NCBI RefSeq assembly: GCF_033473495.1
Contig: NC_088937.1
Location: 558,001 to 622,000 of the forward strand
DNA from: Cercospora beticola
Taxonomy: Eukaryota > Ascomycota > Dothideomycetes > Mycosphaerellales > Mycosphaerellaceae
Direction: 5' to 3'
DNA: 64,000 bases
Below are positions 33,801 through 43,196 of this stretch, in pieces. The translations under genes were made by a program, and so were the position numbers. Below the pieces are notes generated by a model, which was given only the letters and a program-made list of their open reading frames with translations, made no database searches and was not told the origin of the DNA. Positions within the stretch are counted from its first letter, which is position 1. Each line of letters starts with the position of its first letter.

Positions 33801-34609
33801 CCACTTCTCACGCCATGGAAAAGCAGGGCCGCACGCCCGTACCAACGATCCATGGCGAAGGGGATTTTGGCATCCCACGTCTGCCGAATTTTGCTTTCTG
33901 AAGATCACTTATGGCTTTCTCTGTCCTTGAGATCGAGTACTCTGGGACGACTCTGATCATCACAATTTCATTGTGCTCGAGAGTACCGTACTTGAAGCGT
34001 CGTACGAAAGCACTGACCAGACGATAGGGTTTTATTTCTGTCCTAAGTCTTTTCGGTGTTGACTCCGATTGTGGTGTTGCTGATCAAACACAAGAACGTG
34101 TGAATGCATTGATCAGTAATATAGCAGTGGCTTGGATTGTTGTTGAATATCCATGCACGGTGCTTCAGAAGAGGCATCCTTCTTCCGGTGAAGAAAAAGG
34201 TCAGCCTTTCAAGCACACGACACAGTCGGACACGCACGTGTGTGAAGAAGCTTTGAAGAGAGTGGGTGTGATGGTTTGCGTACCTGAAACAAGAATTTCC
34301 TGGACTCGGACGACGTTGTGTGGGTGCGGAGTTGCTCTGTGCTCTGCTCTGTGTGATCGGAATTGAAGTCTCACCTCGAGATCGCGAGGTAATTCCTGGA
34401 TCTACGGGATACGAAGTATGAATGACGAGCGGCATAACGAGTTAACGTGATATTATCGGAACATTGAGACATCATATCACATGAGTCTCATCATCAAACG
34501 GTATGAGTACACACTAACAATGAGTGGAGAGATGCGCTTCATCCAGTTTGCCATCAAGATTACAGCAAGCTGCCACAGCGAGCTGCCACACCAAGCTTCC
34601 CATTCCTCC
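30847..34609. other. 3.8-kb region upstream of veA without a supported gene
   Basis: GC-rich near veA. The largest frame (minus 30923-31813) starts with GTG and has no in-frame Met, and its Ser/Arg/Cys-rich translation resembles none. The region probably contains the veA promoter and a long leader with short upstream frames. Beyond 32.5 kb nothing was recognised. Confidence 0.45.
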
Positions 34610-35227
34610 TCAACACTCATACTCAACCACACACCTACTCTTTACAACAGAGACGATATTACTATCAATATCAACCTTCTCTCGTTTGCCCTCAATATAC
34701 TCTCCCCCATCGAACGAAATGCGACAGCTATTCCACTTATAACTTCCGCGCCAAAAGTCTGCGCTCACGCACATATTGTGCGTGCCCTTATAATCTGCGC
34801 GACCGACGGAGAACGCGTAGGGTTTGAGATCACCGGACAAGATTTTGGTGTAGCGCTTTTTGCCGCTCTTGGAGTCTTCGATGGAAAAGTTGAAGTCCCA
34901 AATGTTGATGTGGGATTGGTAGGCGCCGCCACCGCCTCCGCCGCCGTAGGAGTTGATGCCGGTGAGGATGTAGCGGCAGAGAGGTCCTGGGGGCTTTGGT
35001 GGAGGGGGAGGAGGAGTTGGTGAAGGTATAATTGCTGTTACGGCGCTGATGAGGTCGTTGATGCCGTTGACGTTTATCGTCGGAGTGGTGGGTTCGTTGT
35101 TCCAGGTTGCGACAGCTTCGGCGAGAACGGATGCGGCGGGATTGTTGGGGATTTGAGGCAAGGCTGTGCCTAGCTCTGCGATGGAGCTGAGCAGGACTGC
35201 GGCGATCGAGAGGACTGAGACGTGCAT
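34610..35227 (-). CDS. Small secreted cysteine-containing protein (effector-like)
   Basis: A single exon of 205 residues with an ATG at 35227. Residues 1-22 are a signal peptide (VSVLSIAAVLLSSIAELGTA). The mature part starts with a short helical segment, then a Pro-rich linker (TPPPPPPKPPGP, about 71-82), then a folded domain with five cysteines at 84, 153, 168, 199 and 205, a seven-glycine run at 95-101 and several aromatic residues (NIWDFNFSI, SADFWRGSYKW). No catalytic motif and no known family were recognised. Size, secretion and cysteines fit a candidate effector or cell-wall-associated protein; both are inference. Confidence 0.75.
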   Translation of the reverse strand: MHVSVLSIAAVLLSSIAELGTALPQIPNNPAASVLAEAVATWNNEPTTPTINVNGINDLISAVTAIIPSPTPPPPPPKPPGPLCRYILTGINSYGGGGGGGAYQSHINIWDFNFSIEDSKSGKKRYTKILSGDLKPYAFSVGRADYKGTHNMCVSADFWRGSYKWNSCRISFDGGEYIEGKREKVDIDSNIVSVVKSRCVVEYEC

Positions 35228-36635
35228 TTTGAGGAATTGTTTTGCGTTGGCTCTTGTGTTGCTACGATGCAGCGCTGGAAGGTAAGATATCTTCTTTCAC
35301 AACTCCCATAACCACCCACAAACTGGCGAATGCTTATACACATCAAGCTTGAGACAAGGCTGAACACAGACGGCAGTGCAGAATCGCCAGCATACGCTGC
35401 GCCTTCGACATCGCCGTTTCATACCACGAGAAGACTTCCAATCATGGCCTGAAATAGACAAGGAGAGAAAGAGGCCGCCTTAGGTTTGTGACTCCTACAG
35501 CCTTGCCATGAAACATTCGAAGGACGTCCAATCGATTGACTACAGCGCTCGATCGCCAATAAGATCAAGGACTTCAATCCTCAGCCTTGCGCAGCGGGGC
35601 GCGCAAAAAGGCGTCGATCTCGACGAAAGCTCCGACAGTCTACTATCCGCCGTCGAACTGCGTTGATGCACTGCGTTGATGCACTGCGATGGATGGACTG
35701 CAATGAGACTGCGATGATGCACTGCGATGATGGACTACGCTGTTGCACTGCAATAATGCACTGCAATGACGAACTGCAATGATGCACTGCAATAAAGGAC
35801 TGCAATGAGGCACTGCAATAAGGCACTGCAATAAGGCACTGCAATAACGGACTGCGATGATGGACTGCGTTGATGCACTGCGATAATGCACTGCAATAAG
35901 GCACTGCAATGATGCACTGCGACAGGGTATTGAACTGCGCCGAGTGAACTGCGCCAGTGGAGTAGCTTCCTCAAACATTCAGTCTACCTTCATGCAAGAA
36001 GAAGAACATGTAAAATAATTCCAATCCTTCACTTCACTCCGCACTAGACTAGACTAGCGTTACTGGCATGGATCGAAGCTCCTCACATGTGAAAGGCGGT
36101 GGCGTTCAGTGGATCAGAACATGAATTGCAGCACCTTGGCACAAACATCACTTTCTTCGTATGTGTATGTGTGTGTGGTATATTTCATCCTTCAAAATGT
36201 ACAATCATCATCAAACATTTTCATCTCCCCTTGCCGACGAGAATGCCTCCCATCAAATTCCGAGGCCAGAAGAAGACAGTGCCTTCACTGCCATCATTCG
36301 TTGCATGCTCGCAAGCCGGCCTTTCCTACCAGGTTCGCCGTTTCAACAGATCCCACCCGTATCGTCGCCTTTCCCTCTCGCCTTGACCCCGATGAATCAA
36401 TTGCTTTTGATCCCATAAATCAGAATCGTGCCCCCTCGCCTCGCCTCGCCTCATATCACAAAGCCCTGACCGCAAAGGTCAGGAAACGAGCAAAATTAAA
36501 ACACAGAATTTGTTTCTGCGAGAGAGAACGCCGTGCTGTTGCAACCGTCGTGCTCGTTCAAAGGTACTGAAAGAGGGACTCGAAGGTAAAATAGGTTCAT
36601 CGCATTGCATTACTGCTGTTCAAGGATCCACACAC
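35228..36635. other. Intergenic region with a minisatellite
   Basis: Holds the 13-bp tandem array at 35657-35928. Frames that cross the array are open on the minus strand only because of the repeat. The remainder up to 36635 shows no gene; a GT-rich run lies near 36160-36178. Confidence 0.5.
35657..35928. repeat. 13-bp minisatellite, about 21 copies
   Basis: The unit is close to actgcaatgatgc, with variants at positions 6-12 (gatgat, aataag, gttgat). Most units are exactly 13 bases, with one shorter and one longer by a base. Neighbouring copies often share the same variant, for example consecutive actgcaataaggc units, a sign of local amplification. Confidence 0.9.
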
Positions 36636-39600
36636 TCAAGCAGCAGCGCAGACGACAGAAGACGCGCCAGGCAAATTTGCAATGGCCATACTGCCAGACA
36701 TATCCGTGATAGATGGCCTGATGTGAGGCAAAATGGCATGAATCATGATACTCGTTGTCGTGAGAGCATAACCCGGTACCTGGAAGAGAGAAAGAAGGTT
36801 AGCAAGGATGTCACTTGTATCATTCGGGCCGGAAGGCGGGACGAATGAACGACTTACCCAAGTTCCGGTCGTGACAAGCCATCGAAGCGTTTCGGCGGAC
36901 ATGTTCGGTGAGGGGTCCTCGGAAGAACCTGAACAACGGGAAACGTGATCCGTTGCACTCGGGGTCTCAAACATGGTCGCGCACTTCTGCCCTGCAACAG
37001 TATCCAGATTGCTGGGTGCGATTGTCCTTGGTAGCTCAGCTGGCGTTTGCTCTGACAGCATGCTGTGATAGGCCGGGGCTGCGCAAGCCGGATCCGACGC
37101 CGTGAGGAGGTCGGTGAGCGTGGCGGGCGTGGCCGTCCTCGACAATCGTCTGCCCTTGGGAGACGCAGCGGCGTTGGCAAAGGAGGTGCAGCAGTGGTGA
37201 CTTGAGCTTTCGGGCACGTTCGGTGGTGCTTGGGACTGGGAATCCGCGTTGGCCGCCGTCTCCTGTGCCTGCGCCGGGCTGTTGTCACGGCAGAGCGCAC
37301 GATCTGTCGCTGACGGGACACTTTGTACGTGTGCGATTGGCACGGGAACAATCCCCATTTGTCGAGATCTTGAAGACGACAATGCGATATGCTGTCCTGC
37401 CTTGTCCTGCATTTCAGCAACATGCGTGTTACTGCCATCGGTCTTTGACGCTCTCGATAGAGGCTTCCCCTCATCGTCGATGGATGATCGTGAAGAGCCT
37501 GAATAGCGTCTGACGCCGCGCAGATGTTCGGTATAGCGTAGGAGCCGTGTGCGTGTGGTTGCTTGCATGTCGGATCCGTGTGGCCCGCGCAGGTATGGAA
37601 GCCCGTTGGGTGCCGCAAGGCGTTCGAAGATCTCGCGATGTCCCTGCAGGGCTGCGTGCAGCGAAGGCGCGTAGCCGTTGTTGTCGCTACAGGTCAAGCT
37701 TGCACCTCGGCCCACCAATCGTTCTGCTTCATGGTGGATGCCGAGCGAGGAGGCATCATCGCTTGCGCTTGCATGAGAGGAAGCAAGTGTGGAAGCAGGC
37801 CGGTGTTGATCAAGAGCACCTGAGATCTGCATTATCGCTCCTTCGACATCTCCATACTCTGCAGCCATGCGATACGTTCCTTGCTGTCCCAGTCCGCCAC
37901 GCACGACATTCGATTGCACGTATTGAGTCGCGCTCTGCTGCGCCAGCGCTTGCCAATTGTCCGTCTGTCCATATTGCTGCTCACTGAGATACTTGAGCGC
38001 CATGACCATCATTTGTTCGTTGTACTGGGTGTATCTGAAGATGGGACGGTTCGCGAGTTGAGGGTATGGCGCTGCGCCTGGAGGTGCCAGGAGGTTAAGA
38101 TGGACGGAGCCTACCCTGCCAGGCGGAGAAATTGTAATCATGGAGTTCGGAGACAGGACCTGCGAAGAAACCACCTGGTCGCCGAACTGGACTTGGACGC
38201 CGTTGACAAAGTTGTGTCCAAAGATAGCGACCTCTGTACCCCCACTCATCGGCCCTTCGTTGGGCGTGATGCGATCAATCGTAGGATAAGACGACATTGT
38301 ACCATCGTGCCCAGCAGATCCAGGAGGTACTTGAACTGCAAATTGCTGCTGCTGTTGGGCCCGATTGCCCATGGTGTTGGTGGACGTCTGGATTGGATGT
38401 TGTCTGGCATATGCGGCCATATTGGCGCGGGTCTGCTGTAATACGGGGGACGATGCACGGCTGGGCACGGCCGATGATGGATGAGAGAAATAGGCCTGGT
38501 TGTTCAGATTCTGCTGGATGCGCGACATATCTACCTGTGGCTGGCTGAAGTTGAAAGGGGCGTTCTCGTTTGGAGTCGGCGGGCCACTGTTGTAATATTG
38601 TGCTGGACCGTTATTGTTCGGGATGGTCATGTACGACTGGTTCACTGGGAACTGCCCTGTTGGCGAGAACGGTGTGTTCATGGAAACTGCAGATGGCATG
38701 TTGGAAGATGGTGGTTGACTGGTATCCACTCGAGGAGTCATCGTCAAGCCGCTCGGGACCTTCCTGTGGAACGATGAAGACTTGCGCTTCTTGTTGGGAC
38801 CTGCTTGTCCTGCATTAGTTGGCGATCCCGGCCTCGAAAGACTGGTCGGCGTCATGGTGGCAGATGTCGTTCCTGATGCGTATCCCGACCCGGGGAGTTG
38901 GTGCACATGGCTGTGTGGGTTGTACTGCGCGTTGTATGCAAGCGCGGGTAGATTGCCTGCCGAGCGCGAGGATGTAAATGGTTGGACGTGAGCAGACATG
39001 TCCACCATCGAATGCGACATCGGTAATCCATTGGGCAGGAAAGCCGCGTTCTGATAGAAACCCTCATTGCCGACTGTGGCCGAGAAACTCTGCGGATGTG
39101 TTTTGTGATCGTCCGTGATGAGGATCGAGTCGGATAACTGTTGAGCGACAACGTTGCCTTGGTGGTCCTTGAGCGTGAAGATGACTTGAAAGCCCTCCTT
39201 CTCGCTCTGGTGCCTACAGTAACATGCGATCCGCATGGCAGCGGTGACGTGCAGGGCCCCATCGGGAGGCATGTATTGCTCACCATCAGCGTTAGTATCT
39301 CGCTGCGGGTATTGTGACGGATCGCACGGCTTAAATGGCAGGTATTCGTTTGAGTTGAACACCACCACTCGTTCCGTTTCGAAACGCTCCCAGTGCTGCT
39401 GCTCCTCTTCGCGCTTTGTCTTCTTGCGACCTGCACGCTTCCGTTCCCGCTGTATGCAGTTGTTGCAGATCTTGACCTCGCCCCCATTGACGACCCTTTC
39501 GTCCTCGGGCAAGTTCTTTTGATCATTCCTATCCTCGTCGTGCGGCACATCGCGGGCAAGCTCCGCTCGCCTTTGAATCTCTGCATTATTCTGGGCGGCG

Positions 39601-40742
39601 GCGCGCTTCAGCGCCTTTTCCTTGGTCTGTGGGTTGTGCATTGCACTAGTGCACACGAGCATGGTGTGGAGCTCGAGTACTTTTGTGGGGTCAAATTCCT
39701 CCTTTGCTAATAGTTTTGACTTGGCAATGGTGTGAAGCGGGAGGTGGAGATGTTCAATGCCAGGCGGCGGCTTCTCCAAAGTCATCACCACGTTGATCTG
39801 CGTCTCCACACGCGACTTGGTCGAGATGGGGGCAATGTGCAGTGGTGACCTGCCCAGCAGAGCGCGGGAAGCGGCACCCCGCGTCGTGCTCGCCGGCGTT
39901 GCCCCATTCGCGCCAGGTGATGGGGTGAAGGCAATGCCACCTGGTGATGTTAGCTGACCTGCAAAGTCGCCGGGCCATTGTGGGTTCTGTGCGAGTGATG
40001 CCGGCCAATTCTGGGTGTTTGCAAAGGCCTCAGGGCTGTCCGACGAGGGCGTGGAGAACATGGCAGTGGGCGAGGCTTGATTGAACATGAGATTCGTGGC
40101 AGGAGATTGATCTCGCGAGCCGCCGATGGAGAACATACCAGGGTTGATGGTCTGCACGGGCGAATCCTGCTGGTACTGGACAGCCATGTTGCCGGCAACC
40201 TGTGCATCGAGCGACATGGCCGAGTTGAAGTCGCTCGCGTGCACCGGGCTCGATGCGGCACTATTGAAGTACTGCTGACCCATGTTGTTCTGGCTCTGCT
40301 GCTGCTCCAGGGACAGATTGTGCATGGGCTGGGAGAAGTGATCGTAGCTCCGCACCTGCTGCATGTCCATCTTGCTGTCCTCCTGCTTAATGTGATGGTG
40401 CATCGAGTCGTCCATGGACACGGGCGACTCTGACTGCCCCGTCTTCCTCTTGCGCCCGCTCGACGTGTCGGAGGAGGAGTCCTGGCTCGAGGTCTCCGCA
40501 GAGGTCATGGCGAGCGCCGCCCCGCCATTGGCATGCTGCGCGGCGGCGGAGGTGGAGGCATCGGGGCCCGACTTGGACGGGGTGCGTAGGGCGAGGCCGA
40601 TAGGCGACTCGGCATACTGCGCGTCGAGGTTGGTGAAGTCGTTGAAGGCATCGAAGCCAGAGGGAGTGTCGAAGCCGGTGGGCGCGGTGGTGCCGAACAT
40701 GTCCATGTCCTCCCACTCGTTCCCCGTTTTCCGCGAGTCCAT
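36636..40742 (-). CDS. MGA2: Mga2/Spt23-like IPT/TIG transcription factor, 2 exons
   Basis: Exons 36858-40742 and 36636-36779 give 1342 residues. Yeast Mga2/Spt23 are ER-anchored factors released to activate fatty-acid desaturation genes. Here a disordered Gln/Ser-rich start is followed by the conserved block around PPPGIEHLHLPLHTIAKSKL, then KICNNCIQRERKRAGRKK, which resembles the DNA-binding half of the family. An IPT/TIG fold lies at about 824-910 (ITPNEGPMSGGTEVAIFGHNF). Ankyrin-like sequence is reduced to about 1000-1060 (ASLTCSDNNGYAPSLHAALQGH). Near the end is VAGQKCATMFE, a family-like element. The 78-nt intron (36780-36857) is in frame and stop-free, with consensus donor, gctaacc branch and ttccag. 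I see no strongly hydrophobic C-terminal helix, unlike the yeast proteins. Confidence 0.8.
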   Translation of the reverse strand: MDSRKTGNEWEDMDMFGTTAPTGFDTPSGFDAFNDFTNLDAQYAESPIGLALRTPSKSGPDASTSAAAQHANGGAALAMTSAETSSQDSSSDTSSGRKRKTGQSESPVSMDDSMHHHIKQEDSKMDMQQVRSYDHFSQPMHNLSLEQQQSQNNMGQQYFNSAASSPVHASDFNSAMSLDAQVAGNMAVQYQQDSPVQTINPGMFSIGGSRDQSPATNLMFNQASPTAMFSTPSSDSPEAFANTQNWPASLAQNPQWPGDFAGQLTSPGGIAFTPSPGANGATPASTTRGAASRALLGRSPLHIAPISTKSRVETQINVVMTLEKPPPGIEHLHLPLHTIAKSKLLAKEEFDPTKVLELHTMLVCTSAMHNPQTKEKALKRAAAQNNAEIQRRAELARDVPHDEDRNDQKNLPEDERVVNGGEVKICNNCIQRERKRAGRKKTKREEEQQHWERFETERVVVFNSNEYLPFKPCDPSQYPQRDTNADGEQYMPPDGALHVTAAMRIACYCRHQSEKEGFQVIFTLKDHQGNVVAQQLSDSILITDDHKTHPQSFSATVGNEGFYQNAAFLPNGLPMSHSMVDMSAHVQPFTSSRSAGNLPALAYNAQYNPHSHVHQLPGSGYASGTTSATMTPTSLSRPGSPTNAGQAGPNKKRKSSSFHRKVPSGLTMTPRVDTSQPPSSNMPSAVSMNTPFSPTGQFPVNQSYMTIPNNNGPAQYYNSGPPTPNENAPFNFSQPQVDMSRIQQNLNNQAYFSHPSSAVPSRASSPVLQQTRANMAAYARQHPIQTSTNTMGNRAQQQQQFAVQVPPGSAGHDGTMSSYPTIDRITPNEGPMSGGTEVAIFGHNFVNGVQVQFGDQVVSSQVLSPNSMITISPPGRVGSVHLNLLAPPGAAPYPQLANRPIFRYTQYNEQMMVMALKYLSEQQYGQTDNWQALAQQSATQYVQSNVVRGGLGQQGTYRMAAEYGDVEGAIMQISGALDQHRPASTLASSHASASDDASSLGIHHEAERLVGRGASLTCSDNNGYAPSLHAALQGHREIFERLAAPNGLPYLRGPHGSDMQATTRTRLLRYTEHLRGVRRYSGSSRSSIDDEGKPLSRASKTDGSNTHVAEMQDKAGQHIALSSSRSRQMGIVPVPIAHVQSVPSATDRALCRDNSPAQAQETAANADSQSQAPPNVPESSSHHCCTSFANAAASPKGRRLSRTATPATLTDLLTASDPACAAPAYHSMLSEQTPAELPRTIAPSNLDTVAGQKCATMFETPSATDHVSRCSGSSEDPSPNMSAETLRWLVTTGTWVSRSFVPPSGPNDTSDILANLLSLFQVPGYALTTTSIMIHAILPHIRPSITDMSGSMAIANLPGASSVVCAAA

Positions 40743-43196
40743 GGTGGTGCCGACTCGCGCTACGACTCACCGCGCTGGCGTGGACGACGTGGGAGCAGGC
40801 AAGCCAGCAAGCAACAAGCAAGCACGCGGCAGCAGAGCAGACAGAGCGCTCACTCACACCAGCGGGCGCCGAAGAAGACTCCGCACTGGCAAGCCACCGC
40901 ACGGCGCCTCGAGAGTTGGCCTTGCGTGTGTCTAGGATGCCGCCAACGGCTGCATACCGTTTCCCGCAACGTGCGCCCACCACCGCCGTCTCTTGGCCGC
41001 GACTGTCTCGCCGCGAACGTGGGTGCGGAGGAGGAGGAAATTGACAAGAGCTGGTGCACGACGCGTCTGTCGCCGTCGTCGCAGAGCCGGTAGTCCCAAG
41101 AAGGAAGCACGCAATTAGCAGACGAGCGCGGTGGCTGAAGGCAAAGCTAGCCCGCTAAGTTCAAACCTTGTCGTCAGTAAGCTGTAGTGATAGGTACCAT
41201 GTACTGCATGTGCGGTGGTAGCAATAATGGATGCGCTCCGGTAATAGCAGCGAGCGCAGAAAAGAGCAGCCGACGTCGTCTACTCCAGCGCCCCTCGCTC
41301 CGCCTGCACATCCCACCGCGAGTCCGACGTGGACGAGGCAGGGCAGGGCAGGGCAAGACGGGCGCCGCAGAGGGCTTCCAGACGTGTGCAGCTTGCTTTC
41401 CCCACCGTCGACCGACCGACATCCCTGCAGCGCTCCAGCGTGCGACGCCTCGACCCTGTGGTACTGCTTATATCGACAGACACGCCCTCCCGCCGGCTGC
41501 CGTTGACCTGCTCTGCCGGACACGCTTATCTCGAACTGCCTATATGGACGATGGCCTCCTGCCTATCCTCTCCTATCGCACCTCCACCTCCCCAGCTCCC
41601 CGAGCAGCGGCCACTGCCAGATCTTGGTTGTCGCGTCCGCGGAGAACGCCGACCATTTCACCACCGCAGGAACGGGGAAGAAACTCGAGCGCGTGCACCC
41701 TGGCCGCCCAAGCATTCATCATCACGCAGCAGTGCAGCTTCCCGTTCGCCTGTCGGATCCCGCAATCGACATTACCTCCTCAAACGACACCATGACCGTC
41801 CTCGCTCCTGCTCTGCATGCAATCAGTACCTTCCTCTCTGACAGGCCAAGTCACGCCTGCCTGGGCCACATCGTTTTCCGCATTGCGACTTACTCTTCTC
41901 ATTAGGCGAGAGTGGAGTCGGCCCGGCTATGCCGATTGCCTGACAGGCCTTGGCGGACGCTGGCCGCTGCGAGCAACATAGCGAACGAGCGGGCAATCCG
42001 GGCACAAGGTTCGCTTCGTGCACAAGTTAGGCCCCGAATGATGCTCTCTGTGCAACCTGCAGACGTAGCTATCCCTATGCAAAACCCCATCTAATAGCAG
42101 CAGACCGGCACTCCTCGAGAGGATATACGAGAAGGATCAAGCATGACCTATGCAGTGGATCTCCCGTTGCCTGCCTGTTGCCTCTACTAGGCAAGCTCCA
42201 TGGCATCAACCCGCTGTGACGAGCAGTCGGTATTGCGATATTGCAGCAGCAATCAATCAATATACAGATACAAACTACACCGAGCAGGCACCGACAACGT
42301 CTTCGACGCCTCGACGTCGTTCTTCATTGGCGATATGTCGGCAGAAGGCTCCATCTCCGCCGAAGCCAAAAGGATCTTCTGCTATGACTAGACTATGCTG
42401 TGCCGCATGCAGCAAATCTCCAATAGTTCTCCTTGCCGACACCACTGGAGCGGACCACCCTAGCACAGTTTACGTGCGACGATCGTGGCATTGGCCTATG
42501 ACTGAACTGGGACCCAGTTTACACGAGCCACAGTCCTTCTCCACAGATGTGCACTGCACCATCGCTGCTGCAGCCCTGGGCGAGAATGATGTGGATCTCC
42601 TTGTCTAGAAGTGCCCAGATCTTCACTTCCAAGCCTTGACCTATTTCGCGGCAAGCTCCAAATTCTTCGGACCCTGCTTCGGACTCACTTTCAAATACTA
42701 TTCCTGACACACTGATATCATAGCGACTCGGGACCGATGCTTCGCTTTGCTGCGTATAGCTGACCATTCCAACGTTGAAGCGAGCAGTGCGAGTGCTGCA
42801 TGATGAACACAGATTTCAGGCGTATACGTCACGGAACAGTATGCAAGGTAAGGGAAAGAAAATATCTTGCAAACAGAAGCTTTTTCTTCAAGAGGATGCA
42901 GTGCACTACACTAGGTCACAGATCTGAGACAAGCGAAGACTGTACGGCCGTAGACTGGACTAGCTAAATCGTGGTGTGATCGACTTTATCGTGTGACTAA
43001 CGTGAACTCATGGCTTCTGCGCTCATCTAGCCTGCCGGTTGTGCGTGTGCCGTGCATGGAGCAGCGTCGCAGACAGGTGACACAGAGACAAGAAATAACG
43101 ACTTCAATACATTAGACAACGCATTGGAACATATCGCATACCGAGCTTTCTCTTTCTGCCAGAGAGTGACGGGATAAACCGCACTGCCTACACGAC
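40743..43196. other. Intergenic region upstream of the Mga2-like gene
   Basis: 2.5 kb of GC-rich, then AT-richer DNA. Numerous overlapping frames on both strands lack family resemblance. It should hold the promoter and leader of the Mga2-like gene and the lamA 3' end. No repeat or RNA gene was recognised. Confidence 0.45.

Noticed and set aside
35540..35978. Cys/Ile/Ala-rich ORFs over the minisatellite
   Set aside because: They are products of the 13-bp repeat being open in several frames, with no supported start or signal peptide.
36854..37618. 254-codon frame overlapping the Mga2-like gene
   Set aside because: It starts at TTG, is Arg/Pro-rich, and is a shadow of the real frame on the same strand.
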